DNA of 64,000 bases from Variovorax sp. HW608 (GCF_900090195.1 NZ_LT607803.1:6102229-6166228), one strand, 5' to 3'; positions 40,354 to 50,464 are shown, counted from the first letter of the stretch. Made by a program: numbers and translations. The notes: a model not told the origin generated them from the letters alone.

Positions 40354-41838
40354 TCAGGGAAAGGCGCGGGGCCGTTCGCTCACGTTCACGCCGGGCTGCG
40401 GCGCTTCCTTGTCCGCGACATCGACCCAGCCGCCACCGAGCGAGCGGTAGAGCGCCGCCGATTGCAGCAGCACGCTGCCCTGTTGCTGGGCCAGTTGCAG
40501 CCGTGCGCTGAACAGCGCGCGATCGGCATCGAGCACTTCGAGGTAACTGGTGTAGCCACCCTCGAAGCGCCTGCGCGCGAGCCGCGCGTAGTTGTCGAGC
40601 GCAGCCACCTGCATCAGTTGCGCGTCGATCGCGGTGCGAGACGTGGTGATGCCCGAGAGCGCGTTCTCCGTTTCGCTGAACGCGGCTTGCACCGCCTTGC
40701 GGTACTGCGCAACCGACTGCCGCTGCGCCGCTTCGGCGCTCGTGACCTGGCCCGCGATCGCGCCGGCGGTGAAGATCGGCATCGTGATGTCCGCGCCATA
40801 GGTCCACATGCGCGACGGCCCCTGCCACAGATCGGACAAGGACCGGCTCGCCTGCCCGAAGGCGCCGGTGAGCGAGATCGTCGGGAAGTACGCCGCCTTC
40901 GCCGCACCGATGCGGGCATTGGCCGCGATCATCGATTGCTCGGCCTGCCGGATGTCCGGCCGCCGCTCCAGCAGATCGGACGGCAGGCCCGCGGGCACCG
41001 GCGGCAGCATGAGCTGGTCGATCGGCTTGCCGCGCGCGATCGGGCCCGGGTTGCGGCCGACCAGGTTCGCCAGCGCGTTCTCCAGTTGAACGATCGACTG
41101 CTCCAGCAACGGGATCGCACGCAGCGCCGTCGCGTACTCCGATCGCGCCTGGCTGACCTCGACCTCGGACACCACGCCGCCCTTGAAGCGCCGCTCGAAG
41201 AGGTTCAGCGCATCGAGGCGCAGACCCAGCGTCTCGCGCGACACCTCCAGCTCGCGGTCCTGCTCGCGCAGGTTGATGTAGCCGGAAGTGATCGCGGTCA
41301 CGACCGAGAGCACCGTGCCGCGGCGGAAGGCCTCGCTGGCCTCCAGCTCGGCGGTCGCGGCTTCGGTCAGGCGGCGCGTGCGACCGAAGAGATCGATCTC
41401 CCAACTCAAGAGCAGGCTCGCCTGCACCGCGTTGTACGGATTGATCGACGGCGCGGGGGTGATGGTCTGCTCGCTCGCGCGGGTGCGGCTGCCGCTCACC
41501 TGCGCGCCGACCTGCGGAAAGAGCTGCGAGCGCGTGGTGCCGAGGACGCCGTAGAACTGCTCCACGCGCGCGGCGGCGGCGACCAGGTCCTGGTTGTTGC
41601 GCAGCCCCTCGCTGATCAGCGCGTCGAGCGCCGGATCGTTGAACTGCTGCCACCACGCCGATTCGATCGCGGCCGCATCGACCGCGCCCATGGGCGTGGC
41701 ACTGCGGTATTGCGTCGGGACGTCGAGCTCGGGCCGCTTGTAGTCCGGCCCGAGCATGCAGCCGCCGAGCGGCAGGCCCAGGAACAGCGCGGACACCAGG
41801 GCCACCGCGCCGCGACAAGTCGCATCAGTGCGGCGCAT
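40354..41838 (-). CDS. RND efflux outer membrane lipoprotein (OprM/NodT family)
   Basis: The exit duct of a tripartite efflux pump. The 494-residue protein has a lipoprotein signal ending in LGGC followed by MLGPDYKRP, the two repeated outer-membrane-efflux halves with long helices, and typical motifs such as LSWEIDLFGR and RRPDIRQAE. GGGAG precedes the ATG at 41838, which overlaps the pump gene by 14 bases. Last gene of the operon adaptor-pump-duct. Confidence 0.94.
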   Translation of the reverse strand: MRRTDATCRGAVALVSALFLGLPLGGCMLGPDYKRPELDVPTQYRSATPMGAVDAAAIESAWWQQFNDPALDALISEGLRNNQDLVAAAARVEQFYGVLGTTRSQLFPQVGAQVSGSRTRASEQTITPAPSINPYNAVQASLLLSWEIDLFGRTRRLTEAATAELEASEAFRRGTVLSVVTAITSGYINLREQDRELEVSRETLGLRLDALNLFERRFKGGVVSEVEVSQARSEYATALRAIPLLEQSIVQLENALANLVGRNPGPIARGKPIDQLMLPPVPAGLPSDLLERRPDIRQAEQSMIAANARIGAAKAAYFPTISLTGAFGQASRSLSDLWQGPSRMWTYGADITMPIFTAGAIAGQVTSAEAAQRQSVAQYRKAVQAAFSETENALSGITTSRTAIDAQLMQVAALDNYARLARRRFEGGYTSYLEVLDADRALFSARLQLAQQQGSVLLQSAALYRSLGGGWVDVADKEAPQPGVNVSERPRAFP

Positions 41839-44800
41839 CGACGGCTCCCTGTCCGGTCGCTTCCGGACCCTCGCCCTTCGCATGTTCGGCCTTCTTGCCG
41901 CTCATGCGATCGCTGAACGCTTCCAGGCCCCAGAAGAACATCGGGATGAAGAAGATCGCGATCACCGTCGCGCCCAGCATGCCGCCGATCACGCCGGTGC
42001 CGAGCGACTGCCGGCTCGCCGCCGAAGCGCCGCTGGCGATCGCGAGCGGAATGCAACCCAGGATGAAGGCCAGCGAGGTCATGATGATCGGCCGCAGGCG
42101 CAGCTTGGCCGCGCCGACCGCCGCGTCGTAGGGCGAGAGGCCCTCCTTGTGCCGCAGCTCGACCGCGAACTCGAAGATCAGGATCGCGTTCTTCGCCGCC
42201 AGCGCGATCAGCACCGTGAGGCCGATCTGGAAGTACACGTCGTTCTGGATGCCGCGCATCCAGATCGCCGCAATGGCGCCGAACAGCGCGAACGGCACCG
42301 CCAGCAGCACGCCGAAGGGCAGCGACCATTTCTCGTACTGCGCCGCGAGGATCAGGAACACCATCACCAGCGCGAAGGCGAACACCAGCCCGGCCGTCGA
42401 GCCGGCCTTGCGCTCTTCGTAGGCTTCGCCCGACCACGCGAACGAGAAGCCCGCGGGCAATACCTCGTGCGCCACCTCCTCCATCGCCGCCAACGCCTGT
42501 CCCGAGCTGTAGCCGATGCCTGCGTCGCCCGTGACCTTGGCCGCGACGAAGTTGTTGAAGCGCGTGACGATGTCGGCGCCGGTCACGTAGCGCGTGCTCG
42601 CGACCGCCTTGAGCGGCACCATCTTGCCGTCCTTGTTGCGCACGTACATGTTCTGCAGGTCCTCGGGCTTGGTGCGGAAGTCCGGCTCGGCCTGCAGGAT
42701 CACCTGGAACAGCCGGCTGTTCTTCGGGAACTGGCTCACGTAGAGCGAGCCGAACAGCGTCTGCAAGGTGGAATACACATCCTCCGTCGGCACGCCGAGG
42801 CTTTCCGCCTTGTCGCGATCGACATCCACCATCAACTGGCGCGAGCGCGTGTTGATGGTCGAATTGAGGCCTCGCAGCTCGGGCCGCTGCCTTGCCTTGG
42901 CGATGAAGTCGCGCGTCACCTGCTCCACCCGCTGCAGCGGCGCATCGCCCTCGCTCTGGATCCAGAACTCGAAGCCGCCGGTCGTGCCCAGGCCCGGGAT
43001 CGACGGCGGGTTGACCGGCACCAGGACGGCTTCCTTGAAGGTCGAGAATTCCGCGCTGGCCTGCCGGATCAGCGCGTCCGCCCGGTCGTCCGGCGACTGC
43101 CGCTCGGCGAAGCTCTTGAGCGACACGAAGAGCACGCCCGCATTGGACTTGTTCTGCGAATCGATCAGGCTGAAGCCCGGCACCGTCGCCACCGCCTTCA
43201 CGCCCGGCTGCTTGCTGAACCACTGCTGCGCGCGGTCGGTGATGGCCTCGGTGCGGTCCAGGCTGGCGGCGTCCGGCATGATGACGGCGGTGAAGATGTA
43301 GCCCTGGTCTTCCACCGGCAGGAAGGTGGTCGGCACCTTCCTGAACAGGCCCATCATGATCACCACCATGCCGGCGATCAGCAGCACCGAGACGAGCACG
43401 CGCTTGATCGCCAGCTTGGTGGTCGATGTGTAGCCTTCGGTCACGCGTTCGAAGCTGCGGTTGAACCAGCCGAAGAAGCCCTTCTTCTCGTGCTCGCCTT
43501 CTTTCGGCGGCTTCAGCAGCAGCGCGGCGAGCGCGGGCGACAGGGTCAGCGCCACGAGACCCGAAAGCACCACCGACACCGCGATCGTGATCGCGAACTG
43601 CTTGTAGAGCTGCCCGGTGATGCCCGAGAGGAACGCGACCGGGATGAACACCGCGCACAGCACCAGCACGATGGCGACCACCGGGCCGCTCACCTCGTCC
43701 ATCGCTCGCTTGGCCGCGTCCTTGGGCGACAGGCCGAACTCGCTCATGTTGCGCTCGACGTTCTCGACCACCACGATCGCGTCGTCCACCACGATGCCGA
43801 TCGCGAGCACCATGCCGAACAAGGTGAGCATGTTGATCGAGAAGCCCATCGCGGTCATGCCGATGAAGGCGCCGAGGATGGAGACCGGCACCGCCAGGAT
43901 CGGCACCAGCGTCGCGCGGAAGCTCTGCAGGAAGATGAACACCACGATCACCACCAGCACCACCGCCTCGAAGAAGGTGTGGATCACTTCGTTGATCGAT
44001 TCCTGCACGAACTCGGTCGTGTCCAGCGCGATGTCGTAGTCCAGCCCGCTCGGGAAGGACTTCTTCAGTTCGGCCATCAGCGCACGCGTGTCCTTGGCGA
44101 CCTGCAGCGCATTGGCGCCGGGCTGCTGGTAGATCGCGATCAGCGTGGCGGTCTTGCCGTTGTACTTGGAGCGGATCGAGTAGTCCTTGGAACCGAGCTC
44201 GGCGCGGCCGATGTCCTTCACGCGCACGATGGCGCCGGTGCCCTGCTGGGAGGCGCGCAGGATGATGTTGTCGAACTGCGTGGGCTCGGTCATGCGGCCC
44301 GAGGTCGCCACCGGAATGGTCTGCTGCACCGGCGTCACCGTCGGCGACGCGCCGAGCCGCCCGGCGGCGTACTGCTGGTTCTGCGCGGCGACGGCGTTCT
44401 GCACGTCGGTCGCCGTCATGCCCAGGCTCGCCATGCGGTCGGGCTTGAGCCACAGGCGCATCGCGTAGTCGGGCGAGCCGAAGATCGAGCTCTGGTTGGC
44501 GCCGGGAATGCGCTTGATCGCATCCAGCACGTTGATGTTCGCGTAGTTCGCGACGAAGGTCGGGTCCTGGCTGTTGTCGGGCGAATAGATCGCCACGATC
44601 AGCATGAAGGCCTGCGACTTCTTCTGCACGCTCACGCCCTGCTGGCTCACCGCCGACGGCAGCTGCGGCAGCGCGAGGTTCACGCGGTTCTGCACGTCCA
44701 CCTGCGCGAGCGAGGGGTCGGTGCCGATCTCGAAGTAGACCGACAGCGTCATGTTCCCGGTCGAGCTCGACGTGGAATTCATGTACATCATGTGGTCCGC

Positions 44801-45019
44801 GCCGTTGACCTGCTGCTCGATCGGCGCGGCCACGTTCTCAGCCACGACCGACGAGCTCGCGCCCGGATAGGTGGCGCTGACCGAGATCTGCGGCGGCGTG
44901 ATGTCCGGGAACTGCGCGATCGGCAGGTTCAGCATCGCGACCACCCCGGCGATGACCAGGATGATCGAGATGACGGACGCGAAGATCGGGCGGTCGATGA
45001 AGAAGTGCGCGAACTTCAT
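41825..45019 (-). CDS. RND efflux pump inner membrane transporter (AcrB/MexB, HAE1 family)
   Basis: A proton-driven multidrug pump of 1064 residues with twelve helices and two large periplasmic loops. It starts MKFAHFFIDRPIFASVISI and carries GIVVDDAIVVVENVERNM in helix 4, whose two aspartates belong to the proton relay. It also has FAITIAVSVVLSGLVALTLSPALAA split over helices 5-6 and LTVLIALAAKNAILIFEFA in helix 10 with the relay lysine. Its start overlaps the adaptor stop (ATGA). The drugs exported cannot be read from sequence. No regulator gene lies next to the operon. Confidence 0.96.
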   Translation of the reverse strand: MKFAHFFIDRPIFASVISIILVIAGVVAMLNLPIAQFPDITPPQISVSATYPGASSSVVAENVAAPIEQQVNGADHMMYMNSTSSSTGNMTLSVYFEIGTDPSLAQVDVQNRVNLALPQLPSAVSQQGVSVQKKSQAFMLIVAIYSPDNSQDPTFVANYANINVLDAIKRIPGANQSSIFGSPDYAMRLWLKPDRMASLGMTATDVQNAVAAQNQQYAAGRLGASPTVTPVQQTIPVATSGRMTEPTQFDNIILRASQQGTGAIVRVKDIGRAELGSKDYSIRSKYNGKTATLIAIYQQPGANALQVAKDTRALMAELKKSFPSGLDYDIALDTTEFVQESINEVIHTFFEAVVLVVIVVFIFLQSFRATLVPILAVPVSILGAFIGMTAMGFSINMLTLFGMVLAIGIVVDDAIVVVENVERNMSEFGLSPKDAAKRAMDEVSGPVVAIVLVLCAVFIPVAFLSGITGQLYKQFAITIAVSVVLSGLVALTLSPALAALLLKPPKEGEHEKKGFFGWFNRSFERVTEGYTSTTKLAIKRVLVSVLLIAGMVVIMMGLFRKVPTTFLPVEDQGYIFTAVIMPDAASLDRTEAITDRAQQWFSKQPGVKAVATVPGFSLIDSQNKSNAGVLFVSLKSFAERQSPDDRADALIRQASAEFSTFKEAVLVPVNPPSIPGLGTTGGFEFWIQSEGDAPLQRVEQVTRDFIAKARQRPELRGLNSTINTRSRQLMVDVDRDKAESLGVPTEDVYSTLQTLFGSLYVSQFPKNSRLFQVILQAEPDFRTKPEDLQNMYVRNKDGKMVPLKAVASTRYVTGADIVTRFNNFVAAKVTGDAGIGYSSGQALAAMEEVAHEVLPAGFSFAWSGEAYEERKAGSTAGLVFAFALVMVFLILAAQYEKWSLPFGVLLAVPFALFGAIAAIWMRGIQNDVYFQIGLTVLIALAAKNAILIFEFAVELRHKEGLSPYDAAVGAAKLRLRPIIMTSLAFILGCIPLAIASGASAASRQSLGTGVIGGMLGATVIAIFFIPMFFWGLEAFSDRMSGKKAEHAKGEGPEATGQGAVDAPH

Positions 45020-46695
45020 CGTGCCCCCGCCAGGATGACATCGACACGGCGCGCCATCGCGGGCGGATCGCCGCCGACGATGTTGGCCGGCGCCTGCATC
45101 TCGATCCGGTCGGCCGGCACGTTGGCCGCCAGCAGCGCATCGCGCACCGATTCCGCGCGCCGCTTGGCCAGCGCCGCGTTGATCTTCGGGTCGCCGCTCG
45201 AATCCACGTAGCCGTGCAGCACGACGCGCAGGTCAGGCTTGGCCTTGAGCGCCGCGATGATCGCGACCAGCCGCACCTGGCCGGTCGCATCGAGCGCGGT
45301 GCGGCCGCGATCGAAGTAGACGGCATCGCCGTTGGCGACCGCAGGGCCGGAAGCGGATGCCGAGGCTGCGGACGCTTCCGCGGCGGCCTTTGCAGCACCG
45401 CCCGCCGGCCCCGCGCCCGAGTTCGGCATCACCGAGGAAGCGGCCGCCACCCCGCCCGCCGGCGTCGGTCCGACCGGCCGTCCCACGGCCTTGCCCTCCG
45501 GCAGCGGCTCCGGCGGCACCTCCTTGACCTTCACCGGTGCGCCCGGCGCGAGCCGCATGAAACCGTCGACCACCACGCGCTCGCCGTCCTTGAGCCCGGC
45601 GGTCACCAGCCATTGGTCGCCCATCCAGTCGCCGACGCTCACCGGCCGCTGGGTGGCCTTGCCTTCGGCATCGACCACCCAGACGTACTCGCCGCGCGGG
45701 CCTTCCTGCACCGCGCGCTGCGGCACGATGATCGAATCGGGCCGCATGAAGCCGTGGACCTTCACGCGCACGAACTGCCCGGGTCGCAGCTCGCCCTTCG
45801 GGTTGGGCAGCTCGGCCCGCAGCAGGAAGGTGCCGGTCTCCTGGCTGAAGGAAGCATCCGCGAAGGTGATGCGCCCTTGCGCGGGAAAGCTCGAGCCATC
45901 GGCCAGCACCAGCTCCACCGCGTAGTCGTCGCGCGGCGCCTTCAGCAGCTTGCCTTTGGCGATCTCGTCCTGCAGGCGCAGCGATTCGTTTTCCGAGAGG
46001 CTGAAGTTCACCCGCATCGGATCGAGCTTCGCCACGTAGGTGAGCAGGCTGTTCTCGGCGTTCACGTAGGCGCCGTCCTGGACCTTGGCGAACGAGGACT
46101 GGCCGGCGACCGGCGAACTGATCGTGGTGTAGCCGAGGTTCAACTGCGCGTCGGTCACCTTGGCGGCGGCGGCCTCGACCGCGGCGGAGGCGGCCTGCTC
46201 GGTGCCGGTGGCGTCGTCGAGGTCCTTGACCGCCAGGGCGTTGTCGGCGACCAGGGGCTTCACGCGCGCGAGGTTCGCGCGTGCGGTGGCAAGCCGCGCC
46301 TGCTGCTGCGCGAGCTCGGCCTTCGCGGCCTTCAGGCTGGCCTCGAAGGGCTTCACGTCCATCCTGAAGAGGACCTGGCCGGGCTCGACGAAGGTGCCTT
46401 CGGTGTAGACCCTTTTCTCCAGGAAGCCGTTGACGCGGGCCCGGATCTCGACCTGCTGGGAGCTTTCGGTCTGGCCGACGAACTCGTAGTTGACGGGCAC
46501 CGTCTGCGCCTTGACGCTGACTGCGGAGACTTCGGTCGGCGGCGGCGCGGCCTTTTCAGGCTCCGACTTCGAACAGGCGGACAGGAGCACCGCGGCACAT
46601 ACCAGCGGGAGCAGTCCGCGAACCACGGGCGCGGCGCCAGTCCGGGAAGGGCCTGCACGTCGTGCTCGCAAGGCCATGTCGCTCGACAAACCCAT
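45016..46695 (-). CDS. RND efflux periplasmic adaptor fused to an OmpA-like domain
   Basis: The adaptor bridges pump and outer membrane duct. The 559-residue lipoprotein (lipobox LLSAC, Cys41) has the normal membrane-fusion protein core: PVNYEFVGQTESSQQVEIRA, a lipoyl-type half, a coiled-coil hairpin (FEASLKAAKAELAQQQARL region), and beta-barrel and proximal domains to about residue 400. An Ala/Ser/Gly-rich linker (about 405-455) then joins a complete OmpA C-terminal domain (457-559). That domain has VYFDRGRTALDATG, GYVDSSGDPKINAALAKRR (Asp498 and Arg513 at the usual peptidoglycan contacts) and a closing RRVDVIL. Ordinary adaptors are about 380-400 residues and lack this. AGGAGG supports the ATG at 46695. 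First gene of the operon. Confidence 0.93.
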   Translation of the reverse strand: MGLSSDMALRARRAGPSRTGAAPVVRGLLPLVCAAVLLSACSKSEPEKAAPPPTEVSAVSVKAQTVPVNYEFVGQTESSQQVEIRARVNGFLEKRVYTEGTFVEPGQVLFRMDVKPFEASLKAAKAELAQQQARLATARANLARVKPLVADNALAVKDLDDATGTEQAASAAVEAAAAKVTDAQLNLGYTTISSPVAGQSSFAKVQDGAYVNAENSLLTYVAKLDPMRVNFSLSENESLRLQDEIAKGKLLKAPRDDYAVELVLADGSSFPAQGRITFADASFSQETGTFLLRAELPNPKGELRPGQFVRVKVHGFMRPDSIIVPQRAVQEGPRGEYVWVVDAEGKATQRPVSVGDWMGDQWLVTAGLKDGERVVVDGFMRLAPGAPVKVKEVPPEPLPEGKAVGRPVGPTPAGGVAAASSVMPNSGAGPAGGAAKAAAEASAASASASGPAVANGDAVYFDRGRTALDATGQVRLVAIIAALKAKPDLRVVLHGYVDSSGDPKINAALAKRRAESVRDALLAANVPADRIEMQAPANIVGGDPPAMARRVDVILAGAR

Positions 46696-47006
46696 AGACC
46701 ATCCTCCTCGCCCACGCCGATCGCGCACGACGACCGAGCCGATGCGGGCTGTAGTGAACCGCTAATGTCGCTTCAAAGCATCGCGCAGGCAATGGCCCCT
46801 TGGTGCAATCCCGGAGGGCGCCGGCGGGCCCGACGCGGGACTGTCACGAGAGCCCGCTACCACTTTTCGTGCCTCGCCGCACGCACGACGATGATCAAGC
46901 GTCCGGCTTGAGTCGGGCCCACCGCTCGCATAGGATGGCCCGGCCGTCGCGCTGGCCCGCGCATTGCCTGGCTGTTCACGACGGCGCGATCCCCTGGAGG
47001 AACCGC
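46696..47006. other. Divergent intergenic region, efflux operon and patatin gene
   Basis: About 310 bases holding the promoters of two divergent units. No gene, repeat or strong hairpin is apparent. The patatin ribosome-binding site GGAGG is at 46996-47000. No regulator-binding dyad stands out. Confidence 0.4.
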
Positions 47007-48020
47007 TTGAAAACACTTCCGATTGACCTTGCGCTGCAAGGCGGTGGCGCCCACGGCGCGTTCACCTGGGGCGTGCTCGATCGACTGCTCGAGGAGCCGT
47101 GGCTGCGCATCGAAGGCATCTCCGGCACCTCGGCCGGCGCGATGAACGCCGCGGTGCTGGCGTGCGGCCATGCGCGCGGCGGCCCCGAGGGCGCGCGCGA
47201 ATCGCTCGAGGAGTTCTGGCGCGGTGTTTCGGAAGCGGCCCGGTTCAGCCCCTTCCGCCGCGGCTGGATCGAAATGATGACCGGCCGCTGGACGCTGGAC
47301 AACTCGCCGGCCTTCCTGGCCGCGGAACTCGCGATGCGCGTCTGGTCGCCGTACAACCTCAACCCACAAGGCATGAACCCGCTGCGCGGCATCCTGCGGG
47401 AACTGATCGACTTCGAGCGCCTGGCTTCATCGCCGATCAAGCTCTTCGTGACCGCCACCAATGTGCGCACCGGCCGGGGTCGCCTGTTCCGCAATGCCGA
47501 GATCAGCCCCGATGTGCTGCTCGCCTCGGCCTGCCTGCCGTCGATGTTCCATGCGGTGGAGATCGACGGCGACCCCTACTGGGACGGCGGCTACGCAGGC
47601 AACCCGACGATGACGCCGCTGATCCGCGAATGCTCGTCGAGCGACACCCTGCTGGTGCAGATCAATCCGGTGGAACGCCCGGGCGTTCCGCGCAGCGCGC
47701 AGGAGATCAACAACCGCCTCAACGAGATCTCGTTCAACTCGCCGCTCCTGAAGGAACTGCGCATGATCGCGATGCTGCATCAGGTGGCGGACCCGGGTCA
47801 CGGCGAGGGCGCGGCATGGGCGCGCATGCGCATCCACCGCATCGCGACCGACGCGATGCTCGAACTCGGCTATTCATCGAAGCTGATCGCGGAATGGGCC
47901 TTCCTTTGCAAGCTGCGCGACGAGGGTCGCCGCGTGGCCAGCGAGTTCCTCGCGTCGCACTCGGGCGATATCGGCAAGCGCTCGACGTTCGATCTGGACG
48001 CACTGCTCGAAGGGGTTTGA
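47007..48020 (+). CDS. Patatin-like phospholipase
   Basis: A lipid acyl hydrolase with a Ser-Asp dyad. The 337-residue protein has the oxyanion motif QGGGAHGAF (11-19), nucleophile Ser42 in GTSAGA and Asp193 in DGGYAGN. No signal peptide, so it is cytoplasmic or membrane-surface. The start is TTG at 47007, chosen because GGAGG lies 6 bases upstream and the protein then begins directly with the family text (LPIDLALQGGG). Its stop is 4 bases before the GntP permease, so the two form an operon. Confidence 0.92.
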   Translation: MKTLPIDLALQGGGAHGAFTWGVLDRLLEEPWLRIEGISGTSAGAMNAAVLACGHARGGPEGARESLEEFWRGVSEAARFSPFRRGWIEMMTGRWTLDNSPAFLAAELAMRVWSPYNLNPQGMNPLRGILRELIDFERLASSPIKLFVTATNVRTGRGRLFRNAEISPDVLLASACLPSMFHAVEIDGDPYWDGGYAGNPTMTPLIRECSSSDTLLVQINPVERPGVPRSAQEINNRLNEISFNSPLLKELRMIAMLHQVADPGHGEGAAWARMRIHRIATDAMLELGYSSKLIAEWAFLCKLRDEGRRVASEFLASHSGDIGKRSTFDLDALLEGV

Positions 48021-48024
48021 ACGC

Positions 48025-49479
48025 ATGGGACTCGCAGGAATCTTCGTCGGCCTCGGCCTGCTGATCTGGCTTTCGTACCGGGGCTGGAGCGTGCTGGTGC
48101 TCGCGCCGCTCGCGGCGCTCATCGCGGCCCTGTTCGCCGGCGAACCGCTGCTCGCGCACTGGACGCAGACCTTCATGGGCTCCGCGGCCGGCTTCCTGGC
48201 GAGCTTCTTCCCGCTGTTCCTGCTCGGTGCGATCTTCGGCAAGCTCATGGACGACAGCGGCTCGGTGCAGACCATCGCGCGCTTCATGACCGACAAGCTC
48301 GGCCCGCAGCGCGCGATGCTCGCGGTGGTGCTGGCCGGCGCGATGGTGACCTACGGCGGCGTCAGCCTCTTCGTCGCCTTCTTCGTCCTCGCGCCGATGG
48401 CGCAGGCGCTGTTCCGCGCGGCCAACGTGCCCGCGCGGCTGATGCCCGCCGCGATCGCGCTCGGCACCTCGACCTTCACCATGTCCGCGCTGCCGGGCAC
48501 GCCGGCGATCCAGAACGCGATCCCGATGCCCTTCTTCGGCACCACCGCCTTCGCGGCGCCGGGGCTGGGGGTGATCGCCGCCGCGATCATGCTGGGCTTC
48601 GGCATGTGGTGGCTGCGCCGCGCCGAGAACGCCGCGCGCAAGGCCGGCGAAGGCTTCGGCACCGTCACGGTGGACAAGCACGTGGACGCCTCCGCCAACC
48701 CGGTGGTGCGCGAGCGCGCGAGCACCTCGGGCAGCTTCGATCCCGCCGAGGCCACGCGCGGCGGCCACAGCGACAGGGAGCCCGGCGTCTTCGTCGCGCT
48801 GCTGCCGCTCGCCGTGGTCGTTCTGGTCAACCTGCTGATGGCGCTGGTGGTGCTGCCGCGCCTGGACACCGGCTACCTCGCCGATCCACGCTTCGGCGGC
48901 ATCTCGATCGCCAACGTGGGCGGCGTCTGGGCGGTGCTGGTGGCGCTGATGGCGGCGATCGTGGTGCTGATCGCGTGCAACTGGAGCCGGCTGCCTTCGC
49001 TGCGCGAGACGATCGACGCGGGCGCCAATGCCTCGGTGCTGCCGGTGGTGTCGGTGGCCAGCCTCGTGGGCTTCGGCGCGGTGGTGGCCGCGATGCCGGC
49101 TTTCGAGATGGTGCGCGAATGGGTGCTGGGCATCGGCGGCGGGCCGCTGGTGTCGCTGGCGCTGTCCACCAACATCCTCGCGGCGCTCACCGGCTCGGCC
49201 TCGGGCGGGCTGACGATCGCGCTCGACGCGCTGGGCGCCACCTACATGCAGCTGGCCGCGACGATCGGGCTCGATCCGGCGCTGATGCACCGCGTCGCGG
49301 TGATCGGCGCGGGCACCCTCGACAGCCTGCCGCACAACGGCGCGGTGGTGACGCTGCTCGCCGTCTGCGGCACGGGCCACAAGGAGAGCTACTTCGACAT
49401 CGTGATGGTGGGCATCGTCAGCGCGCTGCTGGCGCTGGTCGCGGTGATCCTGCTGGGTTCCACCTTCGGCTCGTTCTGA
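48025..49479 (+). CDS. GntP-family permease
   Basis: A 484-residue inner membrane transporter with about 12 helices, of the gluconate/organic acid:H+ symporter (GntP) family. Family text includes MDDSGSVQTIARFM near residue 72-85, VTYGGVSLFVAFF, PGTPAIQNAIP and NGAVVTLLAVCGTGHKESYFD near the end. Substrates in the family are gluconate, D-serine, D-glycerate or 3-hydroxybutyrate, and sequence alone does not decide. A charged cytoplasmic loop lies at about 215-245. It is coupled with the patatin gene. Confidence 0.92.
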   Translation: MGLAGIFVGLGLLIWLSYRGWSVLVLAPLAALIAALFAGEPLLAHWTQTFMGSAAGFLASFFPLFLLGAIFGKLMDDSGSVQTIARFMTDKLGPQRAMLAVVLAGAMVTYGGVSLFVAFFVLAPMAQALFRAANVPARLMPAAIALGTSTFTMSALPGTPAIQNAIPMPFFGTTAFAAPGLGVIAAAIMLGFGMWWLRRAENAARKAGEGFGTVTVDKHVDASANPVVRERASTSGSFDPAEATRGGHSDREPGVFVALLPLAVVVLVNLLMALVVLPRLDTGYLADPRFGGISIANVGGVWAVLVALMAAIVVLIACNWSRLPSLRETIDAGANASVLPVVSVASLVGFGAVVAAMPAFEMVREWVLGIGGGPLVSLALSTNILAALTGSASGGLTIALDALGATYMQLAATIGLDPALMHRVAVIGAGTLDSLPHNGAVVTLLAVCGTGHKESYFDIVMVGIVSALLALVAVILLGSTFGSF

Positions 49480-49492
49480 GTCTCCCGGCAGC

Positions 49493-49753
49493 TCAGGCCA
49501 CGCGGGCGCGCCGGACCACCTTTTCAGACAGCGCCGCGACGCACCTCGCGTATTCGGCCTCGGCCTGCTTCTGGGCCTCGCACAGGCGCGCGAGCGTCTG
49601 GATCTCCACCGACCCCGGCGGCAATGCGTCGCCGCCGCAAAGCCAGTCGCCCAGTGCCTCGATGAGTTCGCCACGCGCGGCTTCCACCGCGAGGCGACTC
49701 GCGACAACGGCCTGATGGAGTTGGGTCAGCTTGCCTCTTCGTCCCTGCCGCAC
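49493..49753 (-). CDS. Small hypothetical protein
   Basis: An 86-residue, largely helical protein rich in Ala, Arg and Glu (LHQAVVASRLAVEAARGELI, then LARLCEAQKQAEAEYARC). The GTG start at 49753 has AGGAGG 5 bases upstream, a strong sign of translation. I do not recognise a family; the heptad-like pattern suggests a helical hairpin. It is convergent with the GntP gene, 13 bases away. The 274 bases upstream hold one small hairpin (TACCGC..GCGGTA at 49821-49836). Confidence 0.6.
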   Translation of the reverse strand: MRQGRRGKLTQLHQAVVASRLAVEAARGELIEALGDWLCGGDALPPGSVEIQTLARLCEAQKQAEAEYARCVAALSEKVVRRARVA

Positions 49754-50027
49754 ATGTCCTCCTGAAGTTGTGGATCATCTTCAGACTACTTATGTATTAC
49801 CTGTGAACCTGTAGGTCCATACCGCGAAGGCGGTAGACATTTGGCCGGATGAGGCGGTCGGCGTTGCAAGCGAGGCTGCCGATCGCCTGTACGACCCGGC
49901 GCACAAGGCGGCGATTTCGTAGGAATGCGGGCACGGGGAAATCAGTGTCGGCGTCGTTGCCTGCGCTGATGGCGCCTACGGCCGAAAACCTTCGGCTGGT
50001 CTACCTTGAACACAAAAGGAGCTTGCC

Positions 50028-50228
50028 ATGTCACTCGCAATGCCAACACCCGATTTCGAGCCCTCCGAGGCGCGTCTCGCGCTTCACCTGGCGACCTTCC
50101 CTACGCAGCAGGCCACGCCCGAAGCTGCCGGCGAGCCGCATCCCGGCGAGGACGAGGCCGACCGCCCCGGCGACCACCCGAAGCTCGCCCTGCGCCAGCT
50201 GAGCCTGGTCTTCGGCGAACGCCGCTGA
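50028..50228 (+). CDS. Small hypothetical protein, acidic and disordered
   Basis: A 66-residue frame with AGGAG 6 bases before its ATG. The middle is rich in Pro, Glu, Asp and Gly (EAAGEPHPGEDEADRP) and the end basic (LRQLSLVFGERR); it is likely unfolded. No family is recognised. The region to the next gene (50229-50464) holds a hairpin with a 9-pair stem (50311-50319 with 50344-50352). Confidence 0.45.
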   Translation: MSLAMPTPDFEPSEARLALHLATFPTQQATPEAAGEPHPGEDEADRPGDHPKLALRQLSLVFGERR

Positions 50229-50464
50229 GTTGCGCTGCCACGCGCTCGTGGAGCGTGCATGACCCCATGACCGGATGCCATACGCACCTTCTGCGCCATC
50301 GCCCTGCCGATCGGCAGAGAGCCTTCGCCCGAACGCGGCAGCCCTCTGCCGACTCGCCAGTGCCAATGGCGGATGTGTAAAAAAGTAAACAGGTGTCTCA
50401 TGGAGTCACAGCGCCGCGCCCCTGCGCCGCGCTCGACACACCTGCAACACCTGGGGCGACGACC

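Noticed and set aside
41756..45211. A 1151-codon plus-strand open frame opposite the RND pump
   Set aside because: The pump gene is unmistakable; the antisense frame has His/Arg/Asp-rich text without any motif.
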